Below, piece after piece: positions 25,559-33,917 of a stretch of 64,000 nucleotides of DNA. Below the pieces are notes generated by a model. The model searched no databases. It saw nothing but the letters and a program-made list of their open reading frames with translations, and was not told the DNA's origin. Origin of the DNA: PCC-9228 sp964477525 (GTDB lineage: Bacteria > Cyanobacteriota > Cyanobacteriia > Cyanobacteriales > PCC-9228); contig CAYZHY010000004.1 of assembly GCA_964477525.1 (NCBI GenBank), positions 1-64,000 on the forward strand. The letters are read 5' to 3'. Every line of letters begins with the position of its first letter. Position 1 is the first letter of the stretch. The translations under genes and the position numbers were made by a program.

Positions 25559-27004
25559 ATGGCAATTCCTCAAATCCACAATACAAATGAAAACGAAGCC
25601 AAACGCCTCTCCCTGCTAGCGGCGTCTGGTTTGCTACACTATCAAAGCCTCCCCGAGTTTGATGAAGCCGTGAAAACGGCAGCCAAATTCCTAGAAGTAC
25701 CCATCTGCATTGTCAGTATTCCCGACCGTCACTATCAATGGATTAAAGCCAGCTTGGGTTGGTCGCAACTAGCCGTTTTCGATGAAACCCCGCAGCCGAA
25801 AAAAATTTCCCACCAAGATGCTTTTTGCACGCGGGTTGTGGAAACAGAACAAGTACTGTCTTTGCGAGATACGGCAACCGACCCTACCTATACAAATAGC
25901 ATGTTTTTACAGGAATGGGGAATTCGTGCCTATCTCGGCGTTCCCTTATTCACCCGCTACAATACTGAAGAAAACGGGTCAAAACAGGAACGTATCTGTA
26001 TTGGCACCCTAGCGGTAATGGATTTGGCACCTCGGAGTTTCAGCGATAAAGATATCCAGTTTCTCCAATTGGTTGCCAGCAATGCCATGAAAGATGTAGA
26101 ATCCCTACGCTTGCATAACATCCAACCTACCACCGAACGATTTCTCCACCAAGAATTAATCACGGATTTGCTAAACGAACTGCGAAATCCCCTGAGTTCG
26201 ATCATGGGGATGACCAGCGTTCTCAATAGCGAAATCTACGGTGCCTTAAAAACCAAACAAAAAGAATACCTAGATACCATCTACAGCAGCGGTCAATATC
26301 TGCTGGCGTTGGTAGAAGAAGTTTTGGAACTGAGGCAGCTAGATAGCGGTCTTTCCCAAATCCAAACCACTCCTGTGGATATCGAAATGCTGTGCCAGCA
26401 GGTGGTCAAAAATTTAGAACCCCTGGCTGCCAGAAGCCGCCAGCAACTACAATTAACCGTAGAACCTGGCGATCGCATTTGGTTTGTTGACCGTACCAAA
26501 CTCCGTCAAATTCTTTACCATCTAACCCTCAGCGTCATCAAAGCTGCAGAAGCTTCTTGCACCATTCGCCTTCACGTTTCCCGTCACGACGACCATCTCA
26601 ATATCGCCGTTTGGTTTTCCCACCTGTGGTTGGGAGATGGGATTCCAGCACCAGAAAACTATCCCTGCTACCTACCAGTTCCCAAAACCCAACCTGCCAC
26701 TGAAGCAACCACCTCTCGAAAAAGAAAAAATTCGCCAACCCAAGACCCAGCCGCCAATCTGTTTGCACCTCAAGTAGTACCTATGGAACAGCTGCTAGAA
26801 CAAATGCAGCTAGAAAGAAACAAAGAAAACACCCGCGATTTGCTGGAATTGTGGTTGAGTTGCCAGCTAACTTCCATGCATGGTGGACAGATTTGGGTGA
26901 AAGGTACCTCCGAACTTGGTTATCGCTATATAGTTAGTTTGCCACAGGTACAATCTCAAAAAGAATATCCCCAACCAAAACCACACAACCAAGACTCGAT
27001 GTAG
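25559..27004 (+). CDS. GAF-domain histidine-kinase-like protein, apparently catalytically degenerate
   Basis: I place the start at 25559 (MAIPQIHNTNENEAKRLSLL, 481 residues). An in-frame ATG at 25427 adds 44 residues of atypical sequence across a hairpin. A GAF domain occupies about residues 20-185 (ICIVSIPDRHYQWIKASLGW, AYLGVPLF). The dimerisation helix follows, but where kinases have HELRTPL this reads NELRNPLSS, so the phosphorylatable His is Asn (codon AAC, 26174-26176). The ATP-binding half is eroded: the N-box is RQILYHLTLSVIKAA and no DxGxG G1 box is visible. A Pro/Thr/Lys-rich insert splits it. It may act as a scaffold, phosphate-independent sensor or pseudokinase. It follows era by about 235 bases. 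Confidence 0.75.
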   Translation: MAIPQIHNTNENEAKRLSLLAASGLLHYQSLPEFDEAVKTAAKFLEVPICIVSIPDRHYQWIKASLGWSQLAVFDETPQPKKISHQDAFCTRVVETEQVLSLRDTATDPTYTNSMFLQEWGIRAYLGVPLFTRYNTEENGSKQERICIGTLAVMDLAPRSFSDKDIQFLQLVASNAMKDVESLRLHNIQPTTERFLHQELITDLLNELRNPLSSIMGMTSVLNSEIYGALKTKQKEYLDTIYSSGQYLLALVEEVLELRQLDSGLSQIQTTPVDIEMLCQQVVKNLEPLAARSRQQLQLTVEPGDRIWFVDRTKLRQILYHLTLSVIKAAEASCTIRLHVSRHDDHLNIAVWFSHLWLGDGIPAPENYPCYLPVPKTQPATEATTSRKRKNSPTQDPAANLFAPQVVPMEQLLEQMQLERNKENTRDLLELWLSCQLTSMHGGQIWVKGTSELGYRYIVSLPQVQSQKEYPQPKPHNQDSM

Positions 27005-27089
27005 TTGATGTAGCCAGGATTTTTGTCGAAAACCCGAACAAACTCAGTTTCCCCGCTTTTATATCGAACCGATAGATTGGGTTTAGAAC

Positions 27090-27770
27090 TTGTCTCAAAT
27101 AGCCAACATCCATTCCCCATCCCATACCAACCAATCCTATCGACAGGTGGTGTTTTGCGATTTTGACGGCACCATTACTGCCGAAGAAACCTTTATCGCC
27201 ATGCTTAAAAAATATACCCCAGAACGCTTCGCACAACTAATTCCAGAAATCTACGCTTTGCGACTATCCCTTGCTGACGGCGTTCGACAGTTGGTCAACT
27301 CCATTCCCAGCCGATGCTATCAAAACATTTTAGAAGATATCCGCCACCAGCCTTTGCGTTCTGGGTTTGTGGAATTGCTGGATTTTCTGGAGGCAGCAGA
27401 AATTCCTTTGGTTGTGGTTTCTGGTGGGTTGCGGGGGATGGTAGAAGTGGCTTTGGGGTCTTGGCAAGAACGGGTAGCCGGAATTTATGCTGCTGAGGTG
27501 GATACCAGCGAGGAATTTCTGCAAATTTATTCCTCGATAGAAAGCGATACGGAACTAGTAGCCAAACCCCAAGTTATGAGACAGTACGATGCTAAACAAA
27601 AAATCGCCATTGGCGATTCGATAACTGATTTGCAAATGGCTATGGAAGCCGATTTGGTGTTTGCCCGCGATCGCTTGGCGCAATACTTACAAGAACGCGA
27701 TAAATTTTATATAGAATGGCAGGATTTTTTTGACGTTCGCCATACCCTTGCCACCTGCTATTCTAGTTAG
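27090..27770 (+). CDS. HAD-family phosphatase, MtnX-like
   Basis: A 226-residue protein with HAD motif I DFDGT (24-28), motif II VVVSGG and motif III/IV around IAIGDSITDLQMA, typical of the subfamily that includes MtnX and phosphoserine phosphatase-like enzymes. MtnX dephosphorylates a methylthioribulose-derived intermediate in methionine salvage; the substrate here is inferred only from overall similarity. The start is TTG at 27090, right after an in-frame stop, since the first ATG is inside the domain; GTG at 27147 would cut too close to motif I. The stop overlaps the stop of the convergent gene at 27767. Confidence 0.75.
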   Translation: MSQIANIHSPSHTNQSYRQVVFCDFDGTITAEETFIAMLKKYTPERFAQLIPEIYALRLSLADGVRQLVNSIPSRCYQNILEDIRHQPLRSGFVELLDFLEAAEIPLVVVSGGLRGMVEVALGSWQERVAGIYAAEVDTSEEFLQIYSSIESDTELVAKPQVMRQYDAKQKIAIGDSITDLQMAMEADLVFARDRLAQYLQERDKFYIEWQDFFDVRHTLATCYSS

Positions 27771-28453
27771 CTAGAAGAACCACCACTAGCAGCTACAGTT
27801 CCCTCACTAACTGTATCAGTTTCTGGAAGGGGAGGACGAATGCAAAAATAAAGTAACGGTCCGATTAAAGGTACCCAAAGCAATGCCTGCAACAGTTGGG
27901 AGTTGCCAATGCCTCGCCGAATTAAATCGTCTTGCAACAGAGCTGGAAACAATAAAACCAGCAAGCAAAAATCCAAACTCATTACGTTAATAAAACGACT
28001 GGTTAGCCACTGCTCTACAAAATCTCCCCAATCGCCGGCTATCAAACCACCAATCAAAACTGCCACAAAAGTAGCACTGAGAACAATACCCAATATACGG
28101 GAATCGAGAATTTTTAGCAACCAATTTTTTTCTCCCGGAAACCGAACTGGCGGTTCCCTCAGTGCCAAATAAGGCAAAATAGCAAAGGCACCAACGCCAA
28201 AAGTTACCACTGCAAACAACCAAGCTGGCAGTTTTTGACCTTTGCCATCTACCAGCAACAACGGTAAATACATCAATGGCAAAATTCCCATTAAATTAAA
28301 TAGAGAAACAATAATGGGATTGATGCCTTCGGTTTTAAAAAGCGATAAGTCTTTAATTAGATTGAAGGTATTGGGGTCGTCGGGAGGGGCGAGCAAAAAG
28401 GCATAAAGAAGAAAGGCCAACCACAGGAAAGCAAAGCCGATTTTGACTGCCAT
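27767..28453 (-). CDS. Conserved-type integral membrane protein, function unknown
   Basis: A 228-residue protein with about six hydrophobic segments: residues 4-22, 48-70, 77-95, 118-140, 155-175 and 190-207. The N-terminal half has ALLLAPPDDP-like text (FLLAPPDDPNTFNLIKDL) and a long loop LREPPVRFPGEKNW. The last 20 residues are Ser/Thr/Gly-rich. I recognise no named domain. Its general layout resembles a cyanobacteria/plastid-lineage membrane protein family, but that is an impression. It converges on the MtnX-like gene, sharing four bases at the stops. Confidence 0.68.
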   Translation of the reverse strand: MAVKIGFAFLWLAFLLYAFLLAPPDDPNTFNLIKDLSLFKTEGINPIIVSLFNLMGILPLMYLPLLLVDGKGQKLPAWLFAVVTFGVGAFAILPYLALREPPVRFPGEKNWLLKILDSRILGIVLSATFVAVLIGGLIAGDWGDFVEQWLTSRFINVMSLDFCLLVLLFPALLQDDLIRRGIGNSQLLQALLWVPLIGPLLYFCIRPPLPETDTVSEGTVAASGGSSS

Positions 28454-28589
28454 ATCACCAATCTATCCAAAAACATTTCGATTGTATCAAATCTTGGCAA
28501 CGTTGGGTTCGTTGGTCATCCCCAATCTGTTTCACGTAGACCACAAAAATTTTCGGTGGTGCATGGCTGAAAAAAGGTGAAAAAAAAAC

Positions 28590-28618
28590 TTGACAAAAGA
28601 AAAAACAAGTTGTACAAT
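28590..28618 (+). promoter_or_regulatory. Near-perfect promoter with no gene downstream
   Basis: TTGACA (28590-28595), 17 bases, TACAAT (28613-28618) on the plus strand. Downstream lies only the antisense strand of the LD-carboxypeptidase gene. It could drive an antisense or small RNA starting near 28625. Confidence 0.55.
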
Positions 28619-28702
28619 TAAGTAACTAATAGGTATTTTTGGGGAAAGTTTGTTTTAAATTCTTTCGCTCAAACATCCAACCTGCGCAAAAATAATGTCC
28701 CC

Positions 28703-29602
28703 CTACGATTCGTTGCCTTCTTCAAAAGATAAACAACCGCGATCGCCATCCAAACGCACCCAACTCCCTACCGGTAAAGCTGCATTGACCCCATCGTGAC
28801 CGAAAGGCAAATTCGCCACAACGGGGATATCGAGAGAGCCAAGGCGATCGCGCAACACTTCCTCCACCGTAAAACTAGGATATTTAGAACTAGCATAGCA
28901 ACGGCTAAAGCGACCCAAAGCAATACCGCGCACTTTTTGGAATACCCCTAACATGCGCCATTGAGTGAGCATGCGATCGATGCGATAGGGAGCTTCCGCC
29001 GTATCTTCCAACGCCAAAATGGTACCATCGAGTGGTGGTTGAATCGGCGTTCCCAATAGATGGGTTGCCACCGTTAAATTCGCCGGCAGCAATCTTCCCG
29101 CAGCCACACCACCTTGCCAAGCATCTCCATAAATCGGGTCGAGGGGGTTTCCCTGCAACCAATCGAAAAGCCGCTGTTGCGACCAAGAAGGTTCCGCCGC
29201 CAAGGTAGCTAGTAACGGACCGTGAATGCTGGCAATCCCTTGGGTATACAAACGCCACAACAAACTGGTAATATCGGAAAAGCCAATCAACCATTTGGGA
29301 TGTTGGGGATGCCAGGGCCAGCGTTCCAACAAGCGAGCGCCACCGTAACCGCCTCTGGCACAGAGAAGGCCCTTGCATTGGGGGTCTTGCCAAGCTTCAA
29401 CCAACTGCGCCCTTCTGCTGTCGTCGCTACCAGCGAGATATCCCCAGCGCTCGCCACAACCGGGGGTTCGTTCCACTCGATAGCCTTGCTGTTGCCAAAC
29501 CTCGATACCAGCTTCGATCGATTCCCAATTTTGCAAGCAACCGCTCGGTGCAATAACTTTCAGCAAATCTGGTGGTTGCAGGGGAGGTGGTATTTGTAAC
29601 AT
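28703..29602 (-). CDS. LD-carboxypeptidase (peptidase family S66)
   Basis: The 299-residue product starts at MLQIPPPLQPPDLLKVIAPS (29602). A start at 29641 would overlap the upstream gene. The S66 serine peptidase pattern is present: nucleophile Ser109 in GFSDIT, Glu in LEDTAEAPYRIDRML, and His in PFGHDGVNAALPVG, with ARGGYGGARLL before the active site. The family trims the terminal D-Ala from tetrapeptides during murein recycling, or cleaves microcin-like compounds (MccF). The peptidoglycan role is the more likely. It lies 16 bases after the GT4 gene on the same strand, probably an operon. Confidence 0.86.
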   Translation of the reverse strand: MLQIPPPLQPPDLLKVIAPSGCLQNWESIEAGIEVWQQQGYRVERTPGCGERWGYLAGSDDSRRAQLVEAWQDPQCKGLLCARGGYGGARLLERWPWHPQHPKWLIGFSDITSLLWRLYTQGIASIHGPLLATLAAEPSWSQQRLFDWLQGNPLDPIYGDAWQGGVAAGRLLPANLTVATHLLGTPIQPPLDGTILALEDTAEAPYRIDRMLTQWRMLGVFQKVRGIALGRFSRCYASSKYPSFTVEEVLRDRLGSLDIPVVANLPFGHDGVNAALPVGSWVRLDGDRGCLSFEEGNES

Positions 29603-29618
29603 ATTTGATTGCTTTTGA

Positions 29619-30713
29619 TTATAGCAGCTGCTGGTTGCCAAATGTATCTAGCAGATAAAAAAACCAATCTTCAAAGCGATCGCCTAACGCCGTCAGGGAA
29701 TATTGTTCTTCCGCGACTTGCCGACAAGTGCGACGGTCGAGACGATCCAACTGTGCGATCGCAGCAATCAATTCATCAATATTATCCGGTTCCACCAGCC
29801 ATCCGGTCTTGCCATCTTCGATAATTTCCGCAGGGCCACCGCGACTGTAGGAAATCACCGGTACGCCACAGGCTAGCGCCTCAATAGCCACATTGCCAAA
29901 CGCTTCCACCCAACGGGGAGTCATTAACAAAGCCTGACACTGGCGCAAATGTTGTTGCATTTTGGCAGTAGGAAAAAATCCCACATAGTCCACCGGTGCT
30001 TGGGGATATTGCTGGCAAATTCGCTGCCAGTATGCTTCGTCTTGCATTTTTCCCAACACCTTTAAGGGAATCCCCGTAGTTTGTGCCGCCGCTACCGCAT
30101 CTTCCAATCCTTTTTCCGGGGAAATACGGGCAACCCATGCCATTTGCGGTTGGGGTTGTTCGCAAAACTCGTACAAACGCAAGTCAATGCCGCTACCCAA
30201 ACACCAAAAGCGATCGGCATTGGGAAACGTATCGGCTTGCGATCGCGTATAAACCCCAATCGTTCCCGGAAACTGTTCGGCAACCTTCACCATTTCCCGA
30301 TCCATCGCCTCCGACAAAGACCCCATACTCACAAAATGAGCAATCGGTGCGGAAAAAAAAGGCGTGAGGTAAAAAGGCAACCAATCAAAAGCAAAATTAA
30401 CAATTAAATCGTACTTCTTTTGGACCTCGCGCGCGTAGGCCCACATATTGCCCAAAACCGAATTCGGAGGAATAGAGATAGAACTGTTGTACAATTGGCT
30501 TTGAGCAGTTAGCTGCAGGTTGCCAGAAATTTGAGCAATGGGAATATCTTCCATTTGCGACCCTTGCGGGGCCACCACCGTCACGGTATGTCCCCGCTGG
30601 CGCATTTCCATTGCTATATTGTATATGGTGAGTTCCACCCCACCTCCCAAACCAGAACCTAAAGCACCAACTGGTGTTGAAAGAAACAAAAGTTTCAAGG
30701 ATCTTCCCTTCAA
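29619..30713 (-). CDS. Family 4 (GT-B) glycosyltransferase
   Basis: A 364-residue protein with the two GT-B lobes. The N-terminal acceptor lobe has the glycine-rich GSGLGGGVELTIYNIAMEM. The donor lobe has AWVARISPEKGLEDAV, then EAFGNVAIEALACGVPVISY carrying the E-x7-E motif (EAFGNVAIE), and GPAEIIEDGKTGWLVEP. It transfers a sugar from a nucleotide donor, with retention, to lipid, polysaccharide or small molecule. The acceptor is unknown. It precedes the LD-carboxypeptidase gene by 16 bases, which hints at an envelope role. Confidence 0.85.
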   Translation of the reverse strand: MKGRSLKLLFLSTPVGALGSGLGGGVELTIYNIAMEMRQRGHTVTVVAPQGSQMEDIPIAQISGNLQLTAQSQLYNSSISIPPNSVLGNMWAYAREVQKKYDLIVNFAFDWLPFYLTPFFSAPIAHFVSMGSLSEAMDREMVKVAEQFPGTIGVYTRSQADTFPNADRFWCLGSGIDLRLYEFCEQPQPQMAWVARISPEKGLEDAVAAAQTTGIPLKVLGKMQDEAYWQRICQQYPQAPVDYVGFFPTAKMQQHLRQCQALLMTPRWVEAFGNVAIEALACGVPVISYSRGGPAEIIEDGKTGWLVEPDNIDELIAAIAQLDRLDRRTCRQVAEEQYSLTALGDRFEDWFFYLLDTFGNQQLL

Positions 30714-30821
30714 CTGCGATCGGCTTCAAATCTTCTAGCATACTATACTTTGGTGCTTTGGTCATGATATAGTTGAATTTAGTAGCCTGAAAAATCTCGC
30801 GCCTGCCACGGCAGTTGGCTC

Positions 30822-30860
30822 AAAAAAAAAGGATGTAGGAACAGTTCCCACATCCTAAAA
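30822..30860 (-). terminator. Intrinsic terminator of hsp20
   Basis: On the minus strand GGATGTGGGAAC pairs with GTTCCTACATCC (30831-30855), followed by nine T (complement of 30822-30830). It lies about 100 bases past the hsp20 stop. Confidence 0.8.
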
Positions 30861-30957
30861 AACCGTTGTCTAATTATCTAAGTTTCCCGAAAGGAGAATC
30901 CCTCCAGTTCGCTCTATTGTTAGAGTTCCCAACTTCAAAAAGTCGGTAACTTCGCAG

Positions 30958-31407
30958 CTACGATTTGATGTCCACTTTCACGACTTTATTTTTCTCTTCT
31001 TCTGCCTTGGGTAGGTTCAAATGCAGAATACCATCTTTGTAGTTGGCTTCTACATTGTTGTTTTGGATTCGGCAAGGTAAGGGAATGACCCGTTGGAACT
31101 TACCGTAGTAGAATTCGCTGCGATGGATACCACCTTCTTCACTTTTGTTTTCTGACTTCCGTTCGCCGCTGATGGAAACCGATTCTGCACCCGCTTGAAT
31201 GTCCAAATTGTTGGGGTCAATTCCCGGAATTTCCAGTTTTAGCTGAACGGCATCGGAGGTTTCGTGGAGTTCGGCTGCTGGAGAGAAAGTATAATTCTTG
31301 GAACGGGAACGTCGTTCGAGTGCTGGGAATGTATCGAACAGTTGGTTAACTTCTTGTTGTAGGTTGTCAATGTCGCGGAACGGATCCCAACGTGTTAGTT
31401 GTACCAT
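30958..31407 (-). CDS. Hsp20 small heat-shock protein
   Basis: The 149-residue product starts at MVQLTRWDPFRDIDNL. GGAGG lies nine bases before this ATG, whereas other in-frame ATGs sit too close to it. The alpha-crystallin domain runs from about residue 42 to 140: AAELHETSDAVQLKLEIPGI, the ADVSISG-like VSISGERK, GKFQRVIPLP and GILHLNLPK. The tail VVKVDIKS has the IxI/V-like anchoring motif in part. Small heat-shock proteins form oligomers that hold unfolding proteins and protect thylakoid membranes. The gene is single, with a strong terminator. Confidence 0.92.
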   Translation of the reverse strand: MVQLTRWDPFRDIDNLQQEVNQLFDTFPALERRSRSKNYTFSPAAELHETSDAVQLKLEIPGIDPNNLDIQAGAESVSISGERKSENKSEEGGIHRSEFYYGKFQRVIPLPCRIQNNNVEANYKDGILHLNLPKAEEEKNKVVKVDIKS

Positions 31408-31624
31408 ATCCATCACCCTCCTTTTGCTTGTTGGTTTCATCGGTTGTCTCTAACCTTTGCTTTATTTTTAATATAAAAAATTTCCACAAAAAGAGGGGTT
31501 CGGTTCTTTTCCAAATAGCGATCGCAATTCCCACACCTTCAATGGAGGGTGCCAGCAACACCACATTTTCCATGCTATCTTGCGATCGCCTGCCACCTGT
31601 TCGATCCTATCCCTACCAGTCAAT

Positions 31625-33001
31625 ATGAGTATTTGCCAAAACATCTTTATATGGAAGCGGTGTGTATTAGCTATAGGAGTGAGTTTAGCCATCGCTGGCT
31701 GTCAGCCATCTGTTGAGGAAACGGCCGTCGATCCAGCCACACCTACAACCACCGATACCACCTCAGACAATTCTACGCCAACCCCTACTGTTGTACCAGA
31801 AAAAGCGATCGCCACCCAACCCATTTCCCCAGACCCCATTCGCATCCGCGTCGCCAACCTGCCAGAACCTTTCCACAGCCAAAGCGCCTCCAAACCGCCG
31901 CAAATTGCCAATATTCCCGACAATCCTACCCTCAACCTACCGCCAGGCTTTCAAGTAAACGTCTTTGCCGACAACCTCAACCAACCCCGTTGGCTAGCCT
32001 TAACCCCCACTGGCGACGTTCTGGTTACCGAAACCCCAGAAAATCGCATTCGCCTGCTGCAAGATGAAAACGGCGATGGCGTAGCCGATAACTCCCGCAT
32101 TTTCGCCAGCGAAGACAACGGCTTGTACATTCCCTTTGGCATGGCTTTTGCGCAAGGGTCTTTTTGGGTAGGAAATACCAATGCTGTCTTGCGTTTTCCC
32201 TATTCAGCCGGTCAAAAACAGTTGCAAGGGGTTGGTAAGAAAATCGCCGATTTGCCAGGGGAAGGCTACCGGCAACACTGGACCCGCAACGTCGTGGTTT
32301 CCCCAGACAATCAACAATTATATGTGAGTGTCGGTTCCCGTTCCAATGTCAGTCCGGAGGAACCACCCCGCGCCTCGGTTTTGCAAATGAATTTAGATGG
32401 CAGTTCCCGTCAGGTTTTTGCCTCTGGTTTGCGCAATCCCGTAGGAATGGATTTTCATCCTACCACTGAAGAACTGTACGTTACTGTCAACGAACGGGAT
32501 GGCTTGGGAGATGATTTGGTTCCCGACTATTTAACCAGGATTCGCCAAGGAGAGTTTTACGGCTGGCCGTACGCTTATTTTAAACCTTCCTTGTTGGATC
32601 CCCGCCGTACGAATAACGGTACCAGCGAACGTCCGGATTTGGTCAAACAAACAAAAATGCCTGATGTGCTGTTTGCGTCTCACTCGGCAGCTTTGGGATT
32701 GGTGTTTTATCGGGGAGAACAGTTTCCCCAAAAATACCATGAAGGCGCATTTGTGGCTTTTCGCGGTTCTTGGAATCGCGATCGCGCGGCTGGTTACAAA
32801 CTTGTATTTGTTCCTTTTAACGAAAATGGTCGTCCTCAAGGCTACTACGAAAACTTCCTTACCGGCTTTGTTTTAGATCCCGCAGTTCCCAGAACTTGGG
32901 GAAGACCGGTAGGATTGCTGGAACTCCCCGACGGCAGTTTGCTATTTACCGAAGAAGCCAACAATCGCATCTATCGCATTTCCTACGATGGCAGCGAATA
33001 A
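31625..33001 (+). CDS. PQQ/sorbosone-dehydrogenase-like beta-propeller lipoprotein
   Basis: The 458-residue product starts at MSICQNIFIWKRC. A lipoprotein signal ends in LAIAGC, so Cys25 should be lipidated. After a Thr/Pro-rich linker comes a six-bladed propeller of the soluble glucose/sorbosone dehydrogenase type: LPPGFQVNVFADNLNQPRW, GDVLVTETPENRIRL, SGLRNPVGMDFHP, YGWPYAYF, FVAFRGSWNR, and a final GSLLFTEEANNRIYRI. Related proteins oxidise sugars with PQQ as cofactor, but the cofactor and substrate here are not proven. It overlaps the next gene by 14 bases, so they are translationally coupled. Confidence 0.85.
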   Translation: MSICQNIFIWKRCVLAIGVSLAIAGCQPSVEETAVDPATPTTTDTTSDNSTPTPTVVPEKAIATQPISPDPIRIRVANLPEPFHSQSASKPPQIANIPDNPTLNLPPGFQVNVFADNLNQPRWLALTPTGDVLVTETPENRIRLLQDENGDGVADNSRIFASEDNGLYIPFGMAFAQGSFWVGNTNAVLRFPYSAGQKQLQGVGKKIADLPGEGYRQHWTRNVVVSPDNQQLYVSVGSRSNVSPEEPPRASVLQMNLDGSSRQVFASGLRNPVGMDFHPTTEELYVTVNERDGLGDDLVPDYLTRIRQGEFYGWPYAYFKPSLLDPRRTNNGTSERPDLVKQTKMPDVLFASHSAALGLVFYRGEQFPQKYHEGAFVAFRGSWNRDRAAGYKLVFVPFNENGRPQGYYENFLTGFVLDPAVPRTWGRPVGLLELPDGSLLFTEEANNRIYRISYDGSE

Positions 33002-33827
33002 ACACACGATCGTTCTACAAACGCCGCGTTTGGACTTGCGTCAGCTACGGTGGGACGATTTGGAAGATTTCGTGGCTTTGTATGGCGACCCCGACGTCAT
33101 GCGCCACATCAGCGGTACGCCATACCAACGTCAGGAAACGCAAGCTCATTTGCAACGCTATCTGGAGATGGAACAAAAGTACGGTTTTGGGTTGTGGGCC
33201 GCTATTTATCGAGACAACGGTCAGTTTATCGGTCGCTGCGGTTTGATTCCACAAGAAATTGAGGGAGTTGTGGAAGTGGAAATTGCCTACATGCTGGCGA
33301 AAGCCTATTGGCAGCGGGGATTGGCAACGGAAGCGGCCCTGGCAATTCGCAACTACGGTTTTCAAAGGTTGGGATACAACCGCTTGATTTCGCTTATAGA
33401 CCCGCAAAACCAAGCATCCATGCGTGTGGCTGCTAAAATTGGCGGGCGTTACGAACAAGAAATTTACAAATGGAACCGGCGGATTTTCTTATTTTCTATG
33501 CAAGCAAGCGATCGCTTGGGGAGGCTGCCATCTCATTCAGAAGAAATTGAAAAGCTACGGGTACAACTGTACGATAGCATCTATAGAAACTGGACCCATC
33601 GTCCTACCTTTACCCAGCAACTCAACTACGAAGTAACCCTCAACTCCGATGGTACGATTGTGGGTTACAAACCTGTTGGTGCGTTAGCACAGAAATTTTT
33701 GCTGGAAACTCCCTTGCCGAAACTAGCCAAACTCGGCAACAACGAAAAATCTGTCACCAAATTTCAAGTATCTTTTAAACCCACCTGGACCCACAACGTC
33801 ACTTCTTTGCCACGATCGAGCCAATAA
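32988..33827 (+). CDS. GNAT (RimJ/RimL-like) acetyltransferase with C-terminal extension
   Basis: A 279-residue protein. Residues 8 to about 170 form a RimJ/RimL-type acetyltransferase: LQTPRLDLRQLRWDDLEDF, acetyl-CoA motif YWQRGLATEAALAI, and PQNQASMRVAAKIGG. From about 190 to 270 there is an extra domain (VQLYDSIYRNWTHRPTF, LNYEVTLNSDGTIVGYKPV, TPLPKL) not part of the catalytic fold and unrecognised by me. It may bind a partner. Its ATG lies inside the upstream sugar dehydrogenase gene (14-base overlap). The substrate, perhaps an N-terminal amine of a protein or an antibiotic, is unknown. Confidence 0.82.
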   Translation: MAANKHTIVLQTPRLDLRQLRWDDLEDFVALYGDPDVMRHISGTPYQRQETQAHLQRYLEMEQKYGFGLWAAIYRDNGQFIGRCGLIPQEIEGVVEVEIAYMLAKAYWQRGLATEAALAIRNYGFQRLGYNRLISLIDPQNQASMRVAAKIGGRYEQEIYKWNRRIFLFSMQASDRLGRLPSHSEEIEKLRVQLYDSIYRNWTHRPTFTQQLNYEVTLNSDGTIVGYKPVGALAQKFLLETPLPKLAKLGNNEKSVTKFQVSFKPTWTHNVTSLPRSSQ

Positions 33828-33862
33828 TCGAAATTTGCTGCTTGACCCCAGATACAATAAAA

Positions 33863-33890
33863 AAGGATCGGTTCTTGAAGATCGATCCTT
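33863..33890 (+). terminator. Hairpin after the GNAT gene
   Basis: AAGGATCG (33863-33870) pairs with CGATCCTT (33883-33890). There is no T-run, so it is a weak terminator or a stability element between the GNAT and M16 genes. Confidence 0.4.
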
Positions 33891-33917
33891 ACTGTTTGCG
33901 CATCGCTAAAATTTCGC

